Below, piece by piece: positions 33,727 through 43,396 of a stretch of 64,000 nucleotides of DNA. Each line of letters starts with the position of its first letter. Position 1 is the first letter of the stretch. Position numbers and translations under genes: made by a program. Under the pieces are notes generated by a model. That model did no database searches and was not told the DNA's origin. It saw nothing but the letters and a program-made list of their open reading frames with translations. The DNA is from Rhizobium sp. WYCCWR10014 (lineage in GTDB: Bacteria > Pseudomonadota > Alphaproteobacteria > Rhizobiales > Rhizobiaceae): contig NZ_LXFU01000027.1 in assembly GCF_001657485.1 (NCBI RefSeq), forward strand, positions 1 to 64,000, read 5' to 3'.

Positions 33727-34995
33727 ATGTCTGTCATCGAGAAATCACAGTCCATGTCCGCCGGCGAACCAGCCAAGGCATTGTGGATCTCCACTGTAGC
33801 CTTCACCCTCTGTTTTGCCGTCTGGACGATCTTCGCGATCATCGGCATTCGCATCAAGCAGGATCTCGGCCTGAACGAGGCCGAGTTCGGATTGCTGGTC
33901 GGCACCCCCGTGCTCACCGGTTCGCTGGTGCGCATCGTTCTTGGCATCTGGACGGGGCGTTACGGCGGCCGTCTCGTCTACACGCTCACCATGCTGGCCG
34001 CCGCATTGGCGACCTTTCTGCTCTCTTACGCCCAGACCTATACGCAGATGTTGATCGCCGGTCTCGGCGTCGGCCTGGCCGGCGGCTCCTTCGCAGTCGG
34101 TGTCGCCTATGTCTCGCCTTTCTTCCCGGCGGAGAAGCAGGGAACCGCGCTCGGCATCTTCGGTGCCGGCAATGTCGGCGCGGCTGTGACCAAATTCGCC
34201 GCGCCTTTCGTGCTGATCGCATGGGGCTGGCAGGCGGTTGCGGAAATCTGGGCCGTCGGTCTGGCGCTGATGGCAATCGTCTTCTGGTTCACCACGACCG
34301 ATGATCCGGCCTTCCGTCTCCGCCGCGAACGTCGCGCTGCCTCCAAGAGTTTCGCGCAGGAATTCGCGCCGCTGCAGAACGTTCAGGTCTGGCGCTTCTC
34401 GCTCTACTATTTCTTCGCCTTCGGCGGCTTCGTCGCCCTGTCGTTGTGGCTGCCGCGCTATCTGGTCGGCGTCTACGGCTTCAACCTGGAAACCGCCGGC
34501 ATGGTCGCGGCCGCCTATTCCATCCCGGGCAGCATTTTCCGCGCTTTCGGCGGCGTGCTGTCGGATAAAAAGGGCGCGCGCAGCGTCATGTATACGATGC
34601 TTGCCGTTTCGGCCGTGGCCACCCTCATCCTTTCGCTGCCGGCTGCTTCCGGTAGCGGGACGGGTCCGGCGTTCGGCATCACCCCCGTCATCTTCATCGT
34701 CGTCATCTTCGTGCTCGGCTTCTTCATGAGCCTCGGCAAGGCTGCCGTTTACAAGCACATTCCGGCCTACTACCCCGAAAACGTCGGCGCAGTCGGCGGC
34801 GTCGTCGGGATGATGGGCGGCCTCGGCGGCTTCATCCTTCCGATTGCCTTTGGCCTCCTCAAGGACATGACCGGCCTTTGGTCCAGCTGTTTCCTGCTGC
34901 TTTTTGCGATCGTCGTGATTTCTCTCATCTGGATGCACCTGTCCGTAAAGCAACTGTCGCGCCAAGGGCACTCGGCGCCCGTGGCTGCAACCTGA
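33727..34995 (+). CDS. narK: Nitrate/nitrite MFS transporter (NarK/NasA type)
   Basis: Imports nitrate for assimilation. The protein has 422 residues and about twelve membrane helices. The family nitrate-signature segments are GVGLAGGSFAVGVAYVSPFF and GAGNVGAAVTKFAAPF in the first half, and VGAVGGVVGMMGGLGGFILP in the second. GGAGAAG stands before the ATG at 33727; the upstream TTG at 33706 is not preferred. First gene after the attenuator, 17 bases from nirB. Confidence 0.92.
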   Translation: MSVIEKSQSMSAGEPAKALWISTVAFTLCFAVWTIFAIIGIRIKQDLGLNEAEFGLLVGTPVLTGSLVRIVLGIWTGRYGGRLVYTLTMLAAALATFLLSYAQTYTQMLIAGLGVGLAGGSFAVGVAYVSPFFPAEKQGTALGIFGAGNVGAAVTKFAAPFVLIAWGWQAVAEIWAVGLALMAIVFWFTTTDDPAFRLRRERRAASKSFAQEFAPLQNVQVWRFSLYYFFAFGGFVALSLWLPRYLVGVYGFNLETAGMVAAAYSIPGSIFRAFGGVLSDKKGARSVMYTMLAVSAVATLILSLPAASGSGTGPAFGITPVIFIVVIFVLGFFMSLGKAAVYKHIPAYYPENVGAVGGVVGMMGGLGGFILPIAFGLLKDMTGLWSSCFLLLFAIVVISLIWMHLSVKQLSRQGHSAPVAAT

Positions 34996-35012
34996 TCTAA
35001 GGACCTGGAAAT

Positions 35013-37463
35013 ATGACCGAAAAACTTGTCATCATCGGCAATGGCATGGCGCCCGGGCGCATGCTGGAGCACCTCTTCGAGCAGGCGCCGGGTCGCTATG
35101 AAGTTACGATCTTCAATGCCGAGCCGCGCGTCAATTACGACCGCATCATGCTGTCGCCGGTTCTCTCCGGAGAAAAGGACTACGAACAGATCATCATTCA
35201 CGGTGACGGCTGGTATATCAAGCACGGCATCATGCTCTACAAAGGCCACAAGATCGTCAATATCGATCGCGCCGCCAAGACCGTCACCTCCGACCACGGC
35301 GTCACCGAAAGCTATGACAAGCTGGTGATCGCAACCGGTTCCGTGCCTTTCATCATCCCCGTTCCCGGCAAGGATCTGCCCGGCGTCATCACCTATCGCG
35401 ATCTCGACGACGTGCAGGCGATGTTGCTTGCCGCCCAGTCGCGCGAAAAGGCCGTCGTCATCGGCGGCGGCCTGCTTGGCCTCGAAGCAGCGGCCGGTCT
35501 TGCCCAGCGTGGCATGGACGTCACCGTGCTGCACGTCATGCCGACGCTGATGGAGCGCCAGCTCGACCCGGCCGCCGGCTACCTGCTGCAGAAGGCAGTC
35601 GAGGAACGCGGCATCAAGGTCATCTGCAAGGCCAATACCAAGGCGATCGTCGGCAATGGCAAGGTCGAGGGCATCGAGCTAGACGACGGTCGTATCATCC
35701 CGGCAACGCTGGTCGTCATGGCCGTCGGCATTCGCCCCAGTGTCGGCCTGGCGAAGGACGCCGGCCTTGCGGTCAATCGCGGCATCGTCGTCGATGCCGG
35801 CATGCAGACCTCGGACGGCAACATTCTCGCGCTCGGCGAATGCGCCGAGGTGGGCGGCATGGTCTATGGCCTCGTTGCGCCGCTCTATGAAATGGCCCGT
35901 ATCGCCGCCTCGCATCTCTCCGGCGATCGCTCGCCCGCCTTCGTTCATGCGGATACGCCGACCAAGCTCAAGGTCACCGGCATCGAGCTTTATTCACTCG
36001 GCGACTTCGCCGATGGCGACGACCGCGAGGAGATCGTGCTGCGCGATGCCAGCGCCGGCGTCTACAAGCGCCTGGTGCTCAAGGACAACAAGATCATCGG
36101 CACCGTACTTTACGGTGAGACCGCCGATGGTGCCTGGTTCAACGACCTGAAGAAGAAGGCAACCGATATTACGGAGATGCGCGAGACGCTGATCTTCGGA
36201 CAAGCCTATCAGGGAGGGTCGCCGCTGGACCCTATGGCGGCCGTTGCAGCCTTGCCGGATGACGCGGAGATTTGTGGCTGCAACGGCGTATGCAAGGGCA
36301 AGATCACTTCGACGATTTCAGGCAAGGGGCTGACGTCACTCGACGACGTACGCGCCCACACGAAGGCATCCGCCTCGTGCGGTTCCTGCACCGGCCTCGT
36401 CGAACAACTCATGGCGCTGACGCTCGGCGACAGCTACAATCCGACTGCCGTACAGCCGATGTGCACCTGCACCGAACTCGGCCATGACGACGTTCGCCGG
36501 CTGATCAAGGCCAAGGGGCTGAAAAGCATCCCTGCCGTCATGCAGGAGCTCGAGTGGAAGACGTCCTGCGGCTGCGCCAAATGTCGGCCAGCGCTCAACT
36601 ATTACCTCGTCTGCGACTGGCCGGATGAATATGCCGACGACTACCAGTCGCGTTTCATCAATGAGCGCGTGCACGCCAACATCCAGAAGGACGGCACCTA
36701 CTCCGTCGTTCCGCGCATGTGGGGCGGCGTCACCAATGCGAACGAGCTGCGCGCCATCGCCGATGTCGTCGACAAGTTCGAAATCCCGATGGTGAAGGTC
36801 ACCGGCGGCCAGCGCATCGACCTGCTCGGTATCGAGAAGGAAGACCTGCCCGCCGTCTGGGCCGATCTCGGCAAAGCCGGCTTCGTCTCGGGCCAGGCTT
36901 ATGCCAAGGGTCTGCGCACGGTGAAGACCTGCGTCGGCTCCGACTGGTGTCGCTTCGGCACGCAGGATTCCACCGGTCTCGGCATCCGGATCGAAAGGTT
37001 CATGTGGGGCTCCTGGACGCCGGCCAAGCTGAAGATGGCCGTGTCCGGCTGCCCGCGCAACTGTGCGGAAGCAACCTGCAAGGACATCGGCGTGATCTGC
37101 GTGGATTCCGGTTTCGAGATCCATTTCGCCGGTGCAGCCGGTCTCGACATCAAGGGCACGGAGGTCCTCGGGCTTGTCCGGACCGAGGACGAGGCTCTGG
37201 AGCATATCGTGGCACTGACGCAGATGTACCGCGAGCAGGCCCGCTATCTGGAGCGCATCTACAAGTGGGCCAAGCGCGTCGGCCTGGAGGAAATCCGCCG
37301 CCAGATCATGGGCGATGCCGAAAAGCGCAAGGCCTATTACGAACGCTTCGTCTTCAGCCAAAAATTTGCCCAGGTCGACCCCTGGTCGGAGCGTGTTTCC
37401 GGCAAGGACAAGCACGAGTTCAAGCCGATGGCGACGATCGGCTATCCGCAGGCTGCAGAATAA
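35013..37463 (+). CDS. nirB: Nitrite reductase (NADH) large subunit
   Basis: Reduces nitrite to ammonium in the cytoplasm using NADH. The 816 residues show an FAD/NAD reductase half (GNGMAPGRMLEHL; VVIGGGLLGLEAAAGL), two BFD-like [2Fe-2S] modules (ICGCNGVCKG...SCGSCTGL and MCTCTELG...SCGCAKCRP), and the sirohaem/[4Fe-4S] half. The cluster ligands are Cys640, Cys646, Cys680 and Cys684 (C-x5-C, C-x3-C). Full length, no sign of damage. Sirohaem synthesis genes are not in the window. Confidence 0.95.
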   Translation: MTEKLVIIGNGMAPGRMLEHLFEQAPGRYEVTIFNAEPRVNYDRIMLSPVLSGEKDYEQIIIHGDGWYIKHGIMLYKGHKIVNIDRAAKTVTSDHGVTESYDKLVIATGSVPFIIPVPGKDLPGVITYRDLDDVQAMLLAAQSREKAVVIGGGLLGLEAAAGLAQRGMDVTVLHVMPTLMERQLDPAAGYLLQKAVEERGIKVICKANTKAIVGNGKVEGIELDDGRIIPATLVVMAVGIRPSVGLAKDAGLAVNRGIVVDAGMQTSDGNILALGECAEVGGMVYGLVAPLYEMARIAASHLSGDRSPAFVHADTPTKLKVTGIELYSLGDFADGDDREEIVLRDASAGVYKRLVLKDNKIIGTVLYGETADGAWFNDLKKKATDITEMRETLIFGQAYQGGSPLDPMAAVAALPDDAEICGCNGVCKGKITSTISGKGLTSLDDVRAHTKASASCGSCTGLVEQLMALTLGDSYNPTAVQPMCTCTELGHDDVRRLIKAKGLKSIPAVMQELEWKTSCGCAKCRPALNYYLVCDWPDEYADDYQSRFINERVHANIQKDGTYSVVPRMWGGVTNANELRAIADVVDKFEIPMVKVTGGQRIDLLGIEKEDLPAVWADLGKAGFVSGQAYAKGLRTVKTCVGSDWCRFGTQDSTGLGIRIERFMWGSWTPAKLKMAVSGCPRNCAEATCKDIGVICVDSGFEIHFAGAAGLDIKGTEVLGLVRTEDEALEHIVALTQMYREQARYLERIYKWAKRVGLEEIRRQIMGDAEKRKAYYERFVFSQKFAQVDPWSERVSGKDKHEFKPMATIGYPQAAE

Positions 37464-37473
37464 GGAGATGGAC

Positions 37474-37803
37474 ATGAACTGGATCGCAATCGGTGACATC
37501 TCCGACATCCCGCTGCGCGGCGCGCGCTGCGTGAAGACGCCGCAGGGCAAGATCGCCGTCTTCCGCACGGCCGAAAACGAGGTCTTCGCCATCGAGGATC
37601 ACTGCCCGCACAAGGGCGGCCCGCTTTCCCAGGGCATCGTCCACGCCAAGTCGGTCACCTGCCCGCTGCACAACTGGGTCATCTCGCTGGAAACAGGCAA
37701 GGCGCTCGGCGCCGACGAGGGCGAGGTCCGGACGATACCGGTGCTGAACGAAGACGGCAGGCTGTTCATCGCCCTGGAAAGCCTGATGATGGCGGCGGAA
37801 TAG
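37474..37803 (+). CDS. nirD: Nitrite reductase small subunit with intact Rieske site
   Basis: A 109-residue Rieske-fold partner of NirB. Unlike E. coli NirD it keeps the ligands Cys-x-His (DHCPHKGG) and Cys-x2-His (TCPLHNW), so it should carry a [2Fe-2S] cluster. AAGGAG ends seven bases before the ATG at 37474, so the alternative ATG at 37468 is less likely. It directly precedes nasA with no gap. Confidence 0.92.
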   Translation: MNWIAIGDISDIPLRGARCVKTPQGKIAVFRTAENEVFAIEDHCPHKGGPLSQGIVHAKSVTCPLHNWVISLETGKALGADEGEVRTIPVLNEDGRLFIALESLMMAAE

Positions 37804-40461
37804 ATGGCGGCTGAGGTCAAGACCACCTGTCCCTATTGCGGCGTCGGCTGCGGCGTTGTCGCCACGATCGACGAGGCCGGCGCAGTCAGCGTCAAAGGAG
37901 ATCCCGAGCATCCGTCGAATTTCGGCCGGCTCTGCTCGAAGGGGTCTGCCCTTGCCGAAACCATCGATCTCGATGGCCGGCTTCTCTATCCCGAGATTGA
38001 AGGCGAACGGAGCGGCTGGGACGAGGCGCTTGATCTGGTCGCCCGCCGATTTTCTGAAACGATCGCCGAACACGGGCCTGACGCGGTTGCCTTCTACGTC
38101 TCGGGCCAGTTGCTGACCGAGGATTACTATGTCGCCAACAAGCTGATGAAGGGCTTCATTGGCTCCGGCAATATCGACACCAATTCAAGGCTCTGCATGT
38201 CCTCTTCCGTGGCGGGGCATCGCCGCGCCTTCGGTGCCGATACGGTGCCCGGGACCTATGAGGATATCGAGCTTGCGGATCTGGTGATCCTGACCGGTTC
38301 CAACCTTGCCTGGTGTCATCCCGTCATCTACCAGCGGCTTGCCGCCGCAAAGACGGCGCGGCCAAACATGCGGATCGTCGTCATCGATCCGCGCCGGACG
38401 ATGACCTGCGACATCGCCGACCTGCATCTCGCCATCCGTCCTGATGGCGACGTTGCGCTGTTCATGGGACTGCTTGCCCATCTCGCGACCAGTCCGGCAA
38501 TCGACCAGAATTATATCGGCGCCCATACCGAAGGTTTCGGCGACGCTTTTGCGGCTGCCGCCGCGCTCGATATCAACGATCTTCTGGAACGGACCGGCCT
38601 GCCCGCCATGCAGATCAGGGAGTTCTTCCGCCTGTTCGAGACGACGTCTAAGGTCGTGACCTGCTACAGCCAGGGCGTCAACCAATCCTCCTCCGGCACC
38701 GACAAGGTCAATGCCATCCTCAACTGCCATCTGGCGACCGGCCGCATCGGCCGCCCCGGCATGGGACCGTTTTCGCTGACCGGCCAGCCGAACGCCATGG
38801 GTGGGCGCGAGGTCGGCGGTCTCGCCAATATGCTTGCCGCCCATATGGCGATCGAGAATGCCGAAGACCGAGACCGTGTACAGCGCTTCTGGAACTCGCC
38901 CGTCATCGCCGCCAAGCCCGGTCTGAAGGCTGTCGACATGTTCCAAGCCGTGGCCGATGGGCGCATCAAGGCGCTCTGGATCATGGCGACCAATCCCGTC
39001 GTCTCGATGCCGGATGCCGACAACGTCGAAAATGCCATCGCCGCCTGTCCCTTCGTCGTCGTGTCGGACATCCTGAAAGAGACGGATACGACCCGGCACG
39101 CAAATGTACTTTTACCCTCGCTCGGCTGGGGCGAGAAGGATGGCACCGTCACCAATTCCGAACGGCGCATTTCAAGGCAACGGCCGTTTCTCGACATCCC
39201 CGGCGATGCAAGGGCCGACTGGTGGCAGCTTGCGGAGGTGGGACGCCGCATGGGATTTGCCGCCGCCTTTGATTTTGATGCGCCGGCGGCAATCTTCGAC
39301 GAGCACGCCGCGCTTTCCGCCTTCGAAAATAACGGCAGCCGCGACTTCGACATCGGCGCGCGCGCCGGCATCAGCGGCGGCGCCTATGATGAACTGTCGC
39401 CCTTCCAGTGGCCGCAGGCGGCAGGAACCGAACCCAGCATCACCCGCTTCTTCTCCGAGGGCGGTTTCTTCCATCCCGATCGCAAGGCGCGCTTCATCGC
39501 GGTCAAACCGCCCGCAACCGATCGCACCAATGCCGAGTACCCCTTCACGCTGAATACCGGGCGCATCCGCGACCAGTGGCACACGATGACGCGAACCGGA
39601 AAGAGCGCACGGCTTTCTGCCCATATTGCCGAACCTTTTGCGGAAATCCATCCGCGCGACGCGATCGAGACCGGTATATCAAGTGCGGGCCTCGTCGAGA
39701 TCGACAGCCCCCACGGCAAGGCAATCGTGCGGGCGCTGGTCACCGATCGCCAGGCGCGCGGCGGCATCTTTGCGCCGATGCATTGGAACGACCAGTTTGC
39801 CGCCAGAGCACGGATCGACGCCGTGGTCGCGCCGATCACCGATCCCATTTCAGGTCAGCCGGCGTCTAAGAACGTTGCCGTCTCCGTCCGGCCCTTCCGC
39901 GCCACCCATTACGGTTTCGCCGTCTCCGCCACAAAACCCGCCACGCCTGACGCCGCCTATTGGGCGCTGGCAAAAGCCGCCGGCGGCTGGCGGCTGGAGC
40001 TTGCCTTCGCCGAAACCGTCGAAGACTGGACGGCCTGGTGCCGGGCGGTTTTCGCCATTCCGGCCGAGATCGAACCGCTCGGTTATGCCGACCGGCAATC
40101 CGGCGACCTCAGGCTCGCCTTCTTCGATGGCGAGGTCCTGCTTGCCGCGCTGTTTCTCGCCCGCGAGCCCGTCGCCGTTGCGCGCAACTGGGCGATCTCG
40201 CAGCTCTCAGCCTCGCATGGCGATCTCAGGAAACGCTTCGCGCTCGTGGCGGGTCGTCCCGGCGCCGGCAGGCCGGATCCGGGCGCAACCGTCTGCTCCT
40301 GCTTCAGTGTCGGGGTCAACCAGATTGCTGCTGCCGTGCGCGGCGGATGTCAGAGCGTCGAGGCGGTCGGCAAGGAAACGAGCGCTGGAACCAATTGCGG
40401 CTCCTGCCGCAGCGAAATCGGCCGGATCATCGATCGCTGTCTTGCCGCAGCCGCGGAGTGA
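37804..40461 (+). CDS. nasA: Assimilatory nitrate reductase, molybdopterin subunit
   Basis: Reduces nitrate to nitrite. The protein has 885 residues, with an N-terminal [4Fe-4S] motif (Cys9, Cys12, Cys16, Cys44), the Mo-bis-MGD core and a C-terminal BFD-like [2Fe-2S] module (VCSCFSVGVNQ ... TNCGSCRSEIG, Cys at about 831, 833, 865 and 868). No separate FAD reductase subunit follows; electrons may come through the BFD module from NirB or ferredoxin. The ATG directly abuts the nirD stop. Last gene of the operon, facing the HAD gene 38 bases on. Confidence 0.93.
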   Translation: MAAEVKTTCPYCGVGCGVVATIDEAGAVSVKGDPEHPSNFGRLCSKGSALAETIDLDGRLLYPEIEGERSGWDEALDLVARRFSETIAEHGPDAVAFYVSGQLLTEDYYVANKLMKGFIGSGNIDTNSRLCMSSSVAGHRRAFGADTVPGTYEDIELADLVILTGSNLAWCHPVIYQRLAAAKTARPNMRIVVIDPRRTMTCDIADLHLAIRPDGDVALFMGLLAHLATSPAIDQNYIGAHTEGFGDAFAAAAALDINDLLERTGLPAMQIREFFRLFETTSKVVTCYSQGVNQSSSGTDKVNAILNCHLATGRIGRPGMGPFSLTGQPNAMGGREVGGLANMLAAHMAIENAEDRDRVQRFWNSPVIAAKPGLKAVDMFQAVADGRIKALWIMATNPVVSMPDADNVENAIAACPFVVVSDILKETDTTRHANVLLPSLGWGEKDGTVTNSERRISRQRPFLDIPGDARADWWQLAEVGRRMGFAAAFDFDAPAAIFDEHAALSAFENNGSRDFDIGARAGISGGAYDELSPFQWPQAAGTEPSITRFFSEGGFFHPDRKARFIAVKPPATDRTNAEYPFTLNTGRIRDQWHTMTRTGKSARLSAHIAEPFAEIHPRDAIETGISSAGLVEIDSPHGKAIVRALVTDRQARGGIFAPMHWNDQFAARARIDAVVAPITDPISGQPASKNVAVSVRPFRATHYGFAVSATKPATPDAAYWALAKAAGGWRLELAFAETVEDWTAWCRAVFAIPAEIEPLGYADRQSGDLRLAFFDGEVLLAALFLAREPVAVARNWAISQLSASHGDLRKRFALVAGRPGAGRPDPGATVCSCFSVGVNQIAAAVRGGCQSVEAVGKETSAGTNCGSCRSEIGRIIDRCLAAAAE

Positions 40462-40499
40462 ACCGCGTTAAAGGCAAGCAGGACGCATCCGGAGCACAG

Positions 40500-41171
40500 T
40501 CAGCCCCTGTTCGGGACGATCAGCATCCTGTGATCGGGGGAGATGCGGACCGATATCTCATCATAGGATGAGAGGGTCGGGTGCGGCGTCACCATCTTGT
40601 GGTGATGTGTTGCCGTGATGACCATGACATCGGCACCCGCCGCCTCGCCGGCGGTGATGCCGGCTGCGACATCCTCGAACACCAGGCAATCCTGGGTGCT
40701 GACGCCGAGGCGTTCGGCGCCCAGAATATAACATTGCGGATCGGGTTTTCCGACCTTCACGTCCTCGGCCGTCACCATGAATCTCGGCACCGGCAAGCCT
40801 GCGGCCTCCAGCCGCCGGTGAGCAAGGCGCAACGGCGAGGAGGTGACGATCGCCCAGCGATCCGGAGGCAATGAACTCAGAAAGGTCGCGGCGCCGGGAA
40901 TGGCAACGACATCGCTGACATCGGCGATTTCGGCCTCGGTCACCAGCTTCGATTCATGTTCGGGATCGACTCCAGGCAGGTTCAGCCGGGTGATCGTGTC
41001 AATGCCGCGCGATCCATGCATCTTCGGTAAAAAGGTGGCGACATCGAGCCCGTGACGCCTTGCCCAGTCGCTCCATACACGCTCGGCCGCGCGAATCGAA
41101 TTGAGGATGGTGCCGTCCATATCGAACAGGAAGGCGGCATAGGGCTTCTCGAAGCCGCGGGGCATCGGCAT
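40500..41171 (-). CDS. HAD-superfamily phosphatase (beta-PGM-like)
   Basis: Haloacid-dehalogenase-like hydrolase of 223 residues. The nucleophile motif is FLFDMDGTILNS, motif II WAIVTSSPLRL, the lysine and acidic motifs VGKPDPQCYILGAERLG and CLVFEDVAAGI. A cap of the phosphoglucomutase/phosphatase type lies between. Substrate unknown; sugar phosphates or phosphoglycolate-like compounds are usual. It starts at the ATG 41171; the TTG at 41177 is not needed. Confidence 0.82.
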   Translation of the reverse strand: MPMPRGFEKPYAAFLFDMDGTILNSIRAAERVWSDWARRHGLDVATFLPKMHGSRGIDTITRLNLPGVDPEHESKLVTEAEIADVSDVVAIPGAATFLSSLPPDRWAIVTSSPLRLAHRRLEAAGLPVPRFMVTAEDVKVGKPDPQCYILGAERLGVSTQDCLVFEDVAAGITAGEAAGADVMVITATHHHKMVTPHPTLSSYDEISVRISPDHRMLIVPNRG

Positions 41172-41292
41172 AGACAAAAGGCTGATCCTTCAGGGAAAGA
41201 GTCGAACGGTGGTCGCTATCGCGATGAAACTGCAAATCATTGGATTTTGCAAGCTTTCGGGAATGGCGGTGACGCCTCCCGACCGCCTTCAC

Positions 41293-41610
41293 CTAAAAAG
41301 CCGCAGTACCAGAGGTGACGATCAAGTCGCAGGAAAGCCGGAGGCCGATCGGGTCGAGGCAGAGGTCATCGGCACCATCGGCGAGTTCCAGTGCGGCCGG
41401 AGCGTCGGCGCGCAGGCAGGCCTGCGTAGCCGGATCGATGCGCATCGGAGCGGCGGTCCAGAGTGAGGGACGGCTGACGTCGATTGCGGAAATTTTAGCC
41501 TTGTCATTCCTGACGGCGTAGGAGGCGACGGCCATGCCACTCATCGTCAAGGTGAGTGCAAGTGCGATCTGGAGACCGAGATCTGCGGCTTCGCGAAAGG
41601 AGATGAACAT
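41293..41610 (-). CDS. Small hypothetical protein with one N-terminal hydrophobic segment
   Basis: No family recognised. The 105 residues begin MFISFREAADLGLQIALALT, a likely membrane anchor or signal (about 10-32), followed by a polar part with three cysteines (ATQACLRAD, DDLCLDP, RLSCDL). The ATG at 41610 has GAGG about eight bases upstream. It ends about 120 bases from the HAD gene on the same strand. Confidence 0.5.
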   Translation of the reverse strand: MFISFREAADLGLQIALALTLTMSGMAVASYAVRNDKAKISAIDVSRPSLWTAAPMRIDPATQACLRADAPAALELADGADDLCLDPIGLRLSCDLIVTSGTAAF

Positions 41611-41809
41611 AGCGGCCTCATGCCACGGTTTTTTAGTATCTCCGCATGCAAGTAGGACATGCGCCGGCGCCGATCCAGCGACATCGCCCGTTAAGGTTTA
41701 CGCATAACCATGCCGGGCACGCCGTAGAGCTTGAATGCAGGTTTTCTGCAAATTTCGGAACAATGCCTGCCGCGAATACGACAACTAAGCGACAGACTGC
41801 CGCTCTCAG
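41611..41809. other. Intergenic stretch, possible small RNA
   Basis: No convincing gene. TTGAAT near 41731 could be a -35 element for a short transcript of about 80 nt ending at the terminator at 41810-41836. The overlapping 76-codon frame reads through that terminator and has no ribosome site. Confidence 0.3.
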
Positions 41810-41836
41810 AAAAGGCCGGTTCACGCCGGCCTTTTT
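41810..41836 (+). terminator. Intrinsic terminator
   Basis: GGCCGG (41814-41819) pairs with CCGGCC (41826-41831), flanked by AAAA and TTTTT. No plus-strand gene ends just upstream, so it either terminates a small RNA or insulates the promoter that follows. Confidence 0.8.
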
Positions 41837-41882
41837 CATGTCGCCGACAGCCGTGAAAACTTTTTCCGCCGGATGAAACTTT

Positions 41883-41908
41883 TGATCCGGGCGTTCCGTA
41901 CATCCGTA
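41883..41908 (+). promoter_or_regulatory. ECF11 (RpoE/ChrR-type) promoter before the photolyase operon
   Basis: TGATCC (41883-41888), 16 bases, CGTA (41905-41908). The same pattern with the same spacing stands before the chrR-like gene at 48562-48587. It fits the Rhodobacter RpoE consensus (TGATC..., then a CGTA-type -10). Confidence 0.7.
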
Positions 41909-41944
41909 GCGGGTTGAAAACAACACAGGCGGGGAACGGCTTTA

Positions 41945-43396
41945 TTGGCAAAGGACGCGACAAAACCTGTTATCCTCTGGTTTCGCAAGGACCTGCGCCT
42001 TGACGACAATCAGGCACTCACCGCCGCCCATCGTTCCGGGCGGCCGATCATCCCGCTCTATATTAGAGAACCGGCGGCAGCAGGCACCGGCCCCCTGGGT
42101 GCTGCGCAGGCCTGGTGGCTGCATCATTCGTTGGAAGCGCTCGACAGGTCGCTGCGCAAGCGGCATGGACGGCTTGTGCTTGCAAGCGGCGAGGCGCTCG
42201 AAGTGCTCTGCGCCCTTATCAAGGAAAGCGGCGCCGAAGCCGTCTTCTGGAACCGCCGCTACGATCCATCAGGGACGTCGATCGACATCCGTATCAAGCA
42301 CCAATTTGAAAAGCAGGCGATCGAGGCGAAAAGCTTCGGCGGCCAATTGCTGCACGAACCTTCCCGGCTGATGACCGGCAACGGCACGCCCTACCGCGTC
42401 TACACGCCATTCTGGCGCGCACTGGAGGGCGCTGGCGAACCGGAGCCACCGCTGGAGGCGCCGGCGAAACTGCGGCTGACATCGCAACTTCCGAAATCGG
42501 AAAGGCTGGAGAGCTGGAAGCTGCTTCCGACGAAGCCGGACTGGGCGGGCGACTTCACCGATCTGTGGACACCCGGCGAAGATGGCGCGCACGAAAAGCT
42601 ACGTGCCTTCGTTGAAGACGCGCTGGAGGGCTACAAAGAAAACCGAGACTATCCAGCGAGACCGGCGACGTCGATGCTGTCGCCGCATCTGGCGCTGGGC
42701 GAGATATCCCCTGCCCGCATCTGGGATGCGACGCGCGGCCTGTCGCAACGCGTGCCGGCGGCCGACATCGTGCATTTTCGCAAGGAGATCGCCTGGCGCG
42801 AATTCTCCTATCACCTGCTTTTCCATTTCCCGCGTCTTGCCTCTGCCAACTGGAACGATCGTTTCGACGGCTTCGAATGGCGCAACGACAGCGGAGATTT
42901 CGAGGCGTGGCGCCGCGGCATGACCGGATATCCGATCGTCGATGCCGGCATGCGCCAGCTTTGGCGCCATGGCTGGATGCACAATCGCGTGCGCATGATC
43001 GTCGCCTCCTTCCTCATCAAGGATCTGATGGTGGATTGGCGCCGAGGCGAAGCCTGGTTCCGAGATACGCTTGTTGATGCCGATCCTGCCAACAATGCCG
43101 CAAGCTGGCAATGGGTAGCGGGCTCGGGAGCCGATGCCTCGCCGTTCTTCCGCATCTTCAATCCGGTGCTGCAGGGCGAAAAGTTCGATCCCGACGGCGG
43201 CTATGTCAGGACCTACGTGCCGGAGCTTCGAGAGCTTGGGGCAAAATACATCCACCGGCCATTCGGGGCACCGAAGAGCATGCTCGACGAAGCTGGCATC
43301 ACGCTTGGCCAAACCTATCCGAAACCGATCGTCGATCACGCGAACGCCCGCAACAGAGCGCTCGCCGCCTACAACGCAACAAGGGATGCCGCATGA
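41945..43396 (+). CDS. phrB: Deoxyribodipyrimidine photolyase
   Basis: Uses blue light and reduced FAD to split pyrimidine dimers. The 483 residues show the N-terminal antenna domain (VILWFRKDLRLDDNQALTAA) and the C-terminal FAD domain with WREFSYHLLFHFP, MRQLWRHGWMHNRVRM and NNAASWQWVAGSGADASPFF. It has a TTG start 37 bases after the ECF11-type promoter; no upstream ATG is in frame. Its stop overlaps the next start (ATGA), so light-damage repair is cotranscribed with the lipid genes that follow. Confidence 0.92.
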   Translation: MAKDATKPVILWFRKDLRLDDNQALTAAHRSGRPIIPLYIREPAAAGTGPLGAAQAWWLHHSLEALDRSLRKRHGRLVLASGEALEVLCALIKESGAEAVFWNRRYDPSGTSIDIRIKHQFEKQAIEAKSFGGQLLHEPSRLMTGNGTPYRVYTPFWRALEGAGEPEPPLEAPAKLRLTSQLPKSERLESWKLLPTKPDWAGDFTDLWTPGEDGAHEKLRAFVEDALEGYKENRDYPARPATSMLSPHLALGEISPARIWDATRGLSQRVPAADIVHFRKEIAWREFSYHLLFHFPRLASANWNDRFDGFEWRNDSGDFEAWRRGMTGYPIVDAGMRQLWRHGWMHNRVRMIVASFLIKDLMVDWRRGEAWFRDTLVDADPANNAASWQWVAGSGADASPFFRIFNPVLQGEKFDPDGGYVRTYVPELRELGAKYIHRPFGAPKSMLDEAGITLGQTYPKPIVDHANARNRALAAYNATRDAA

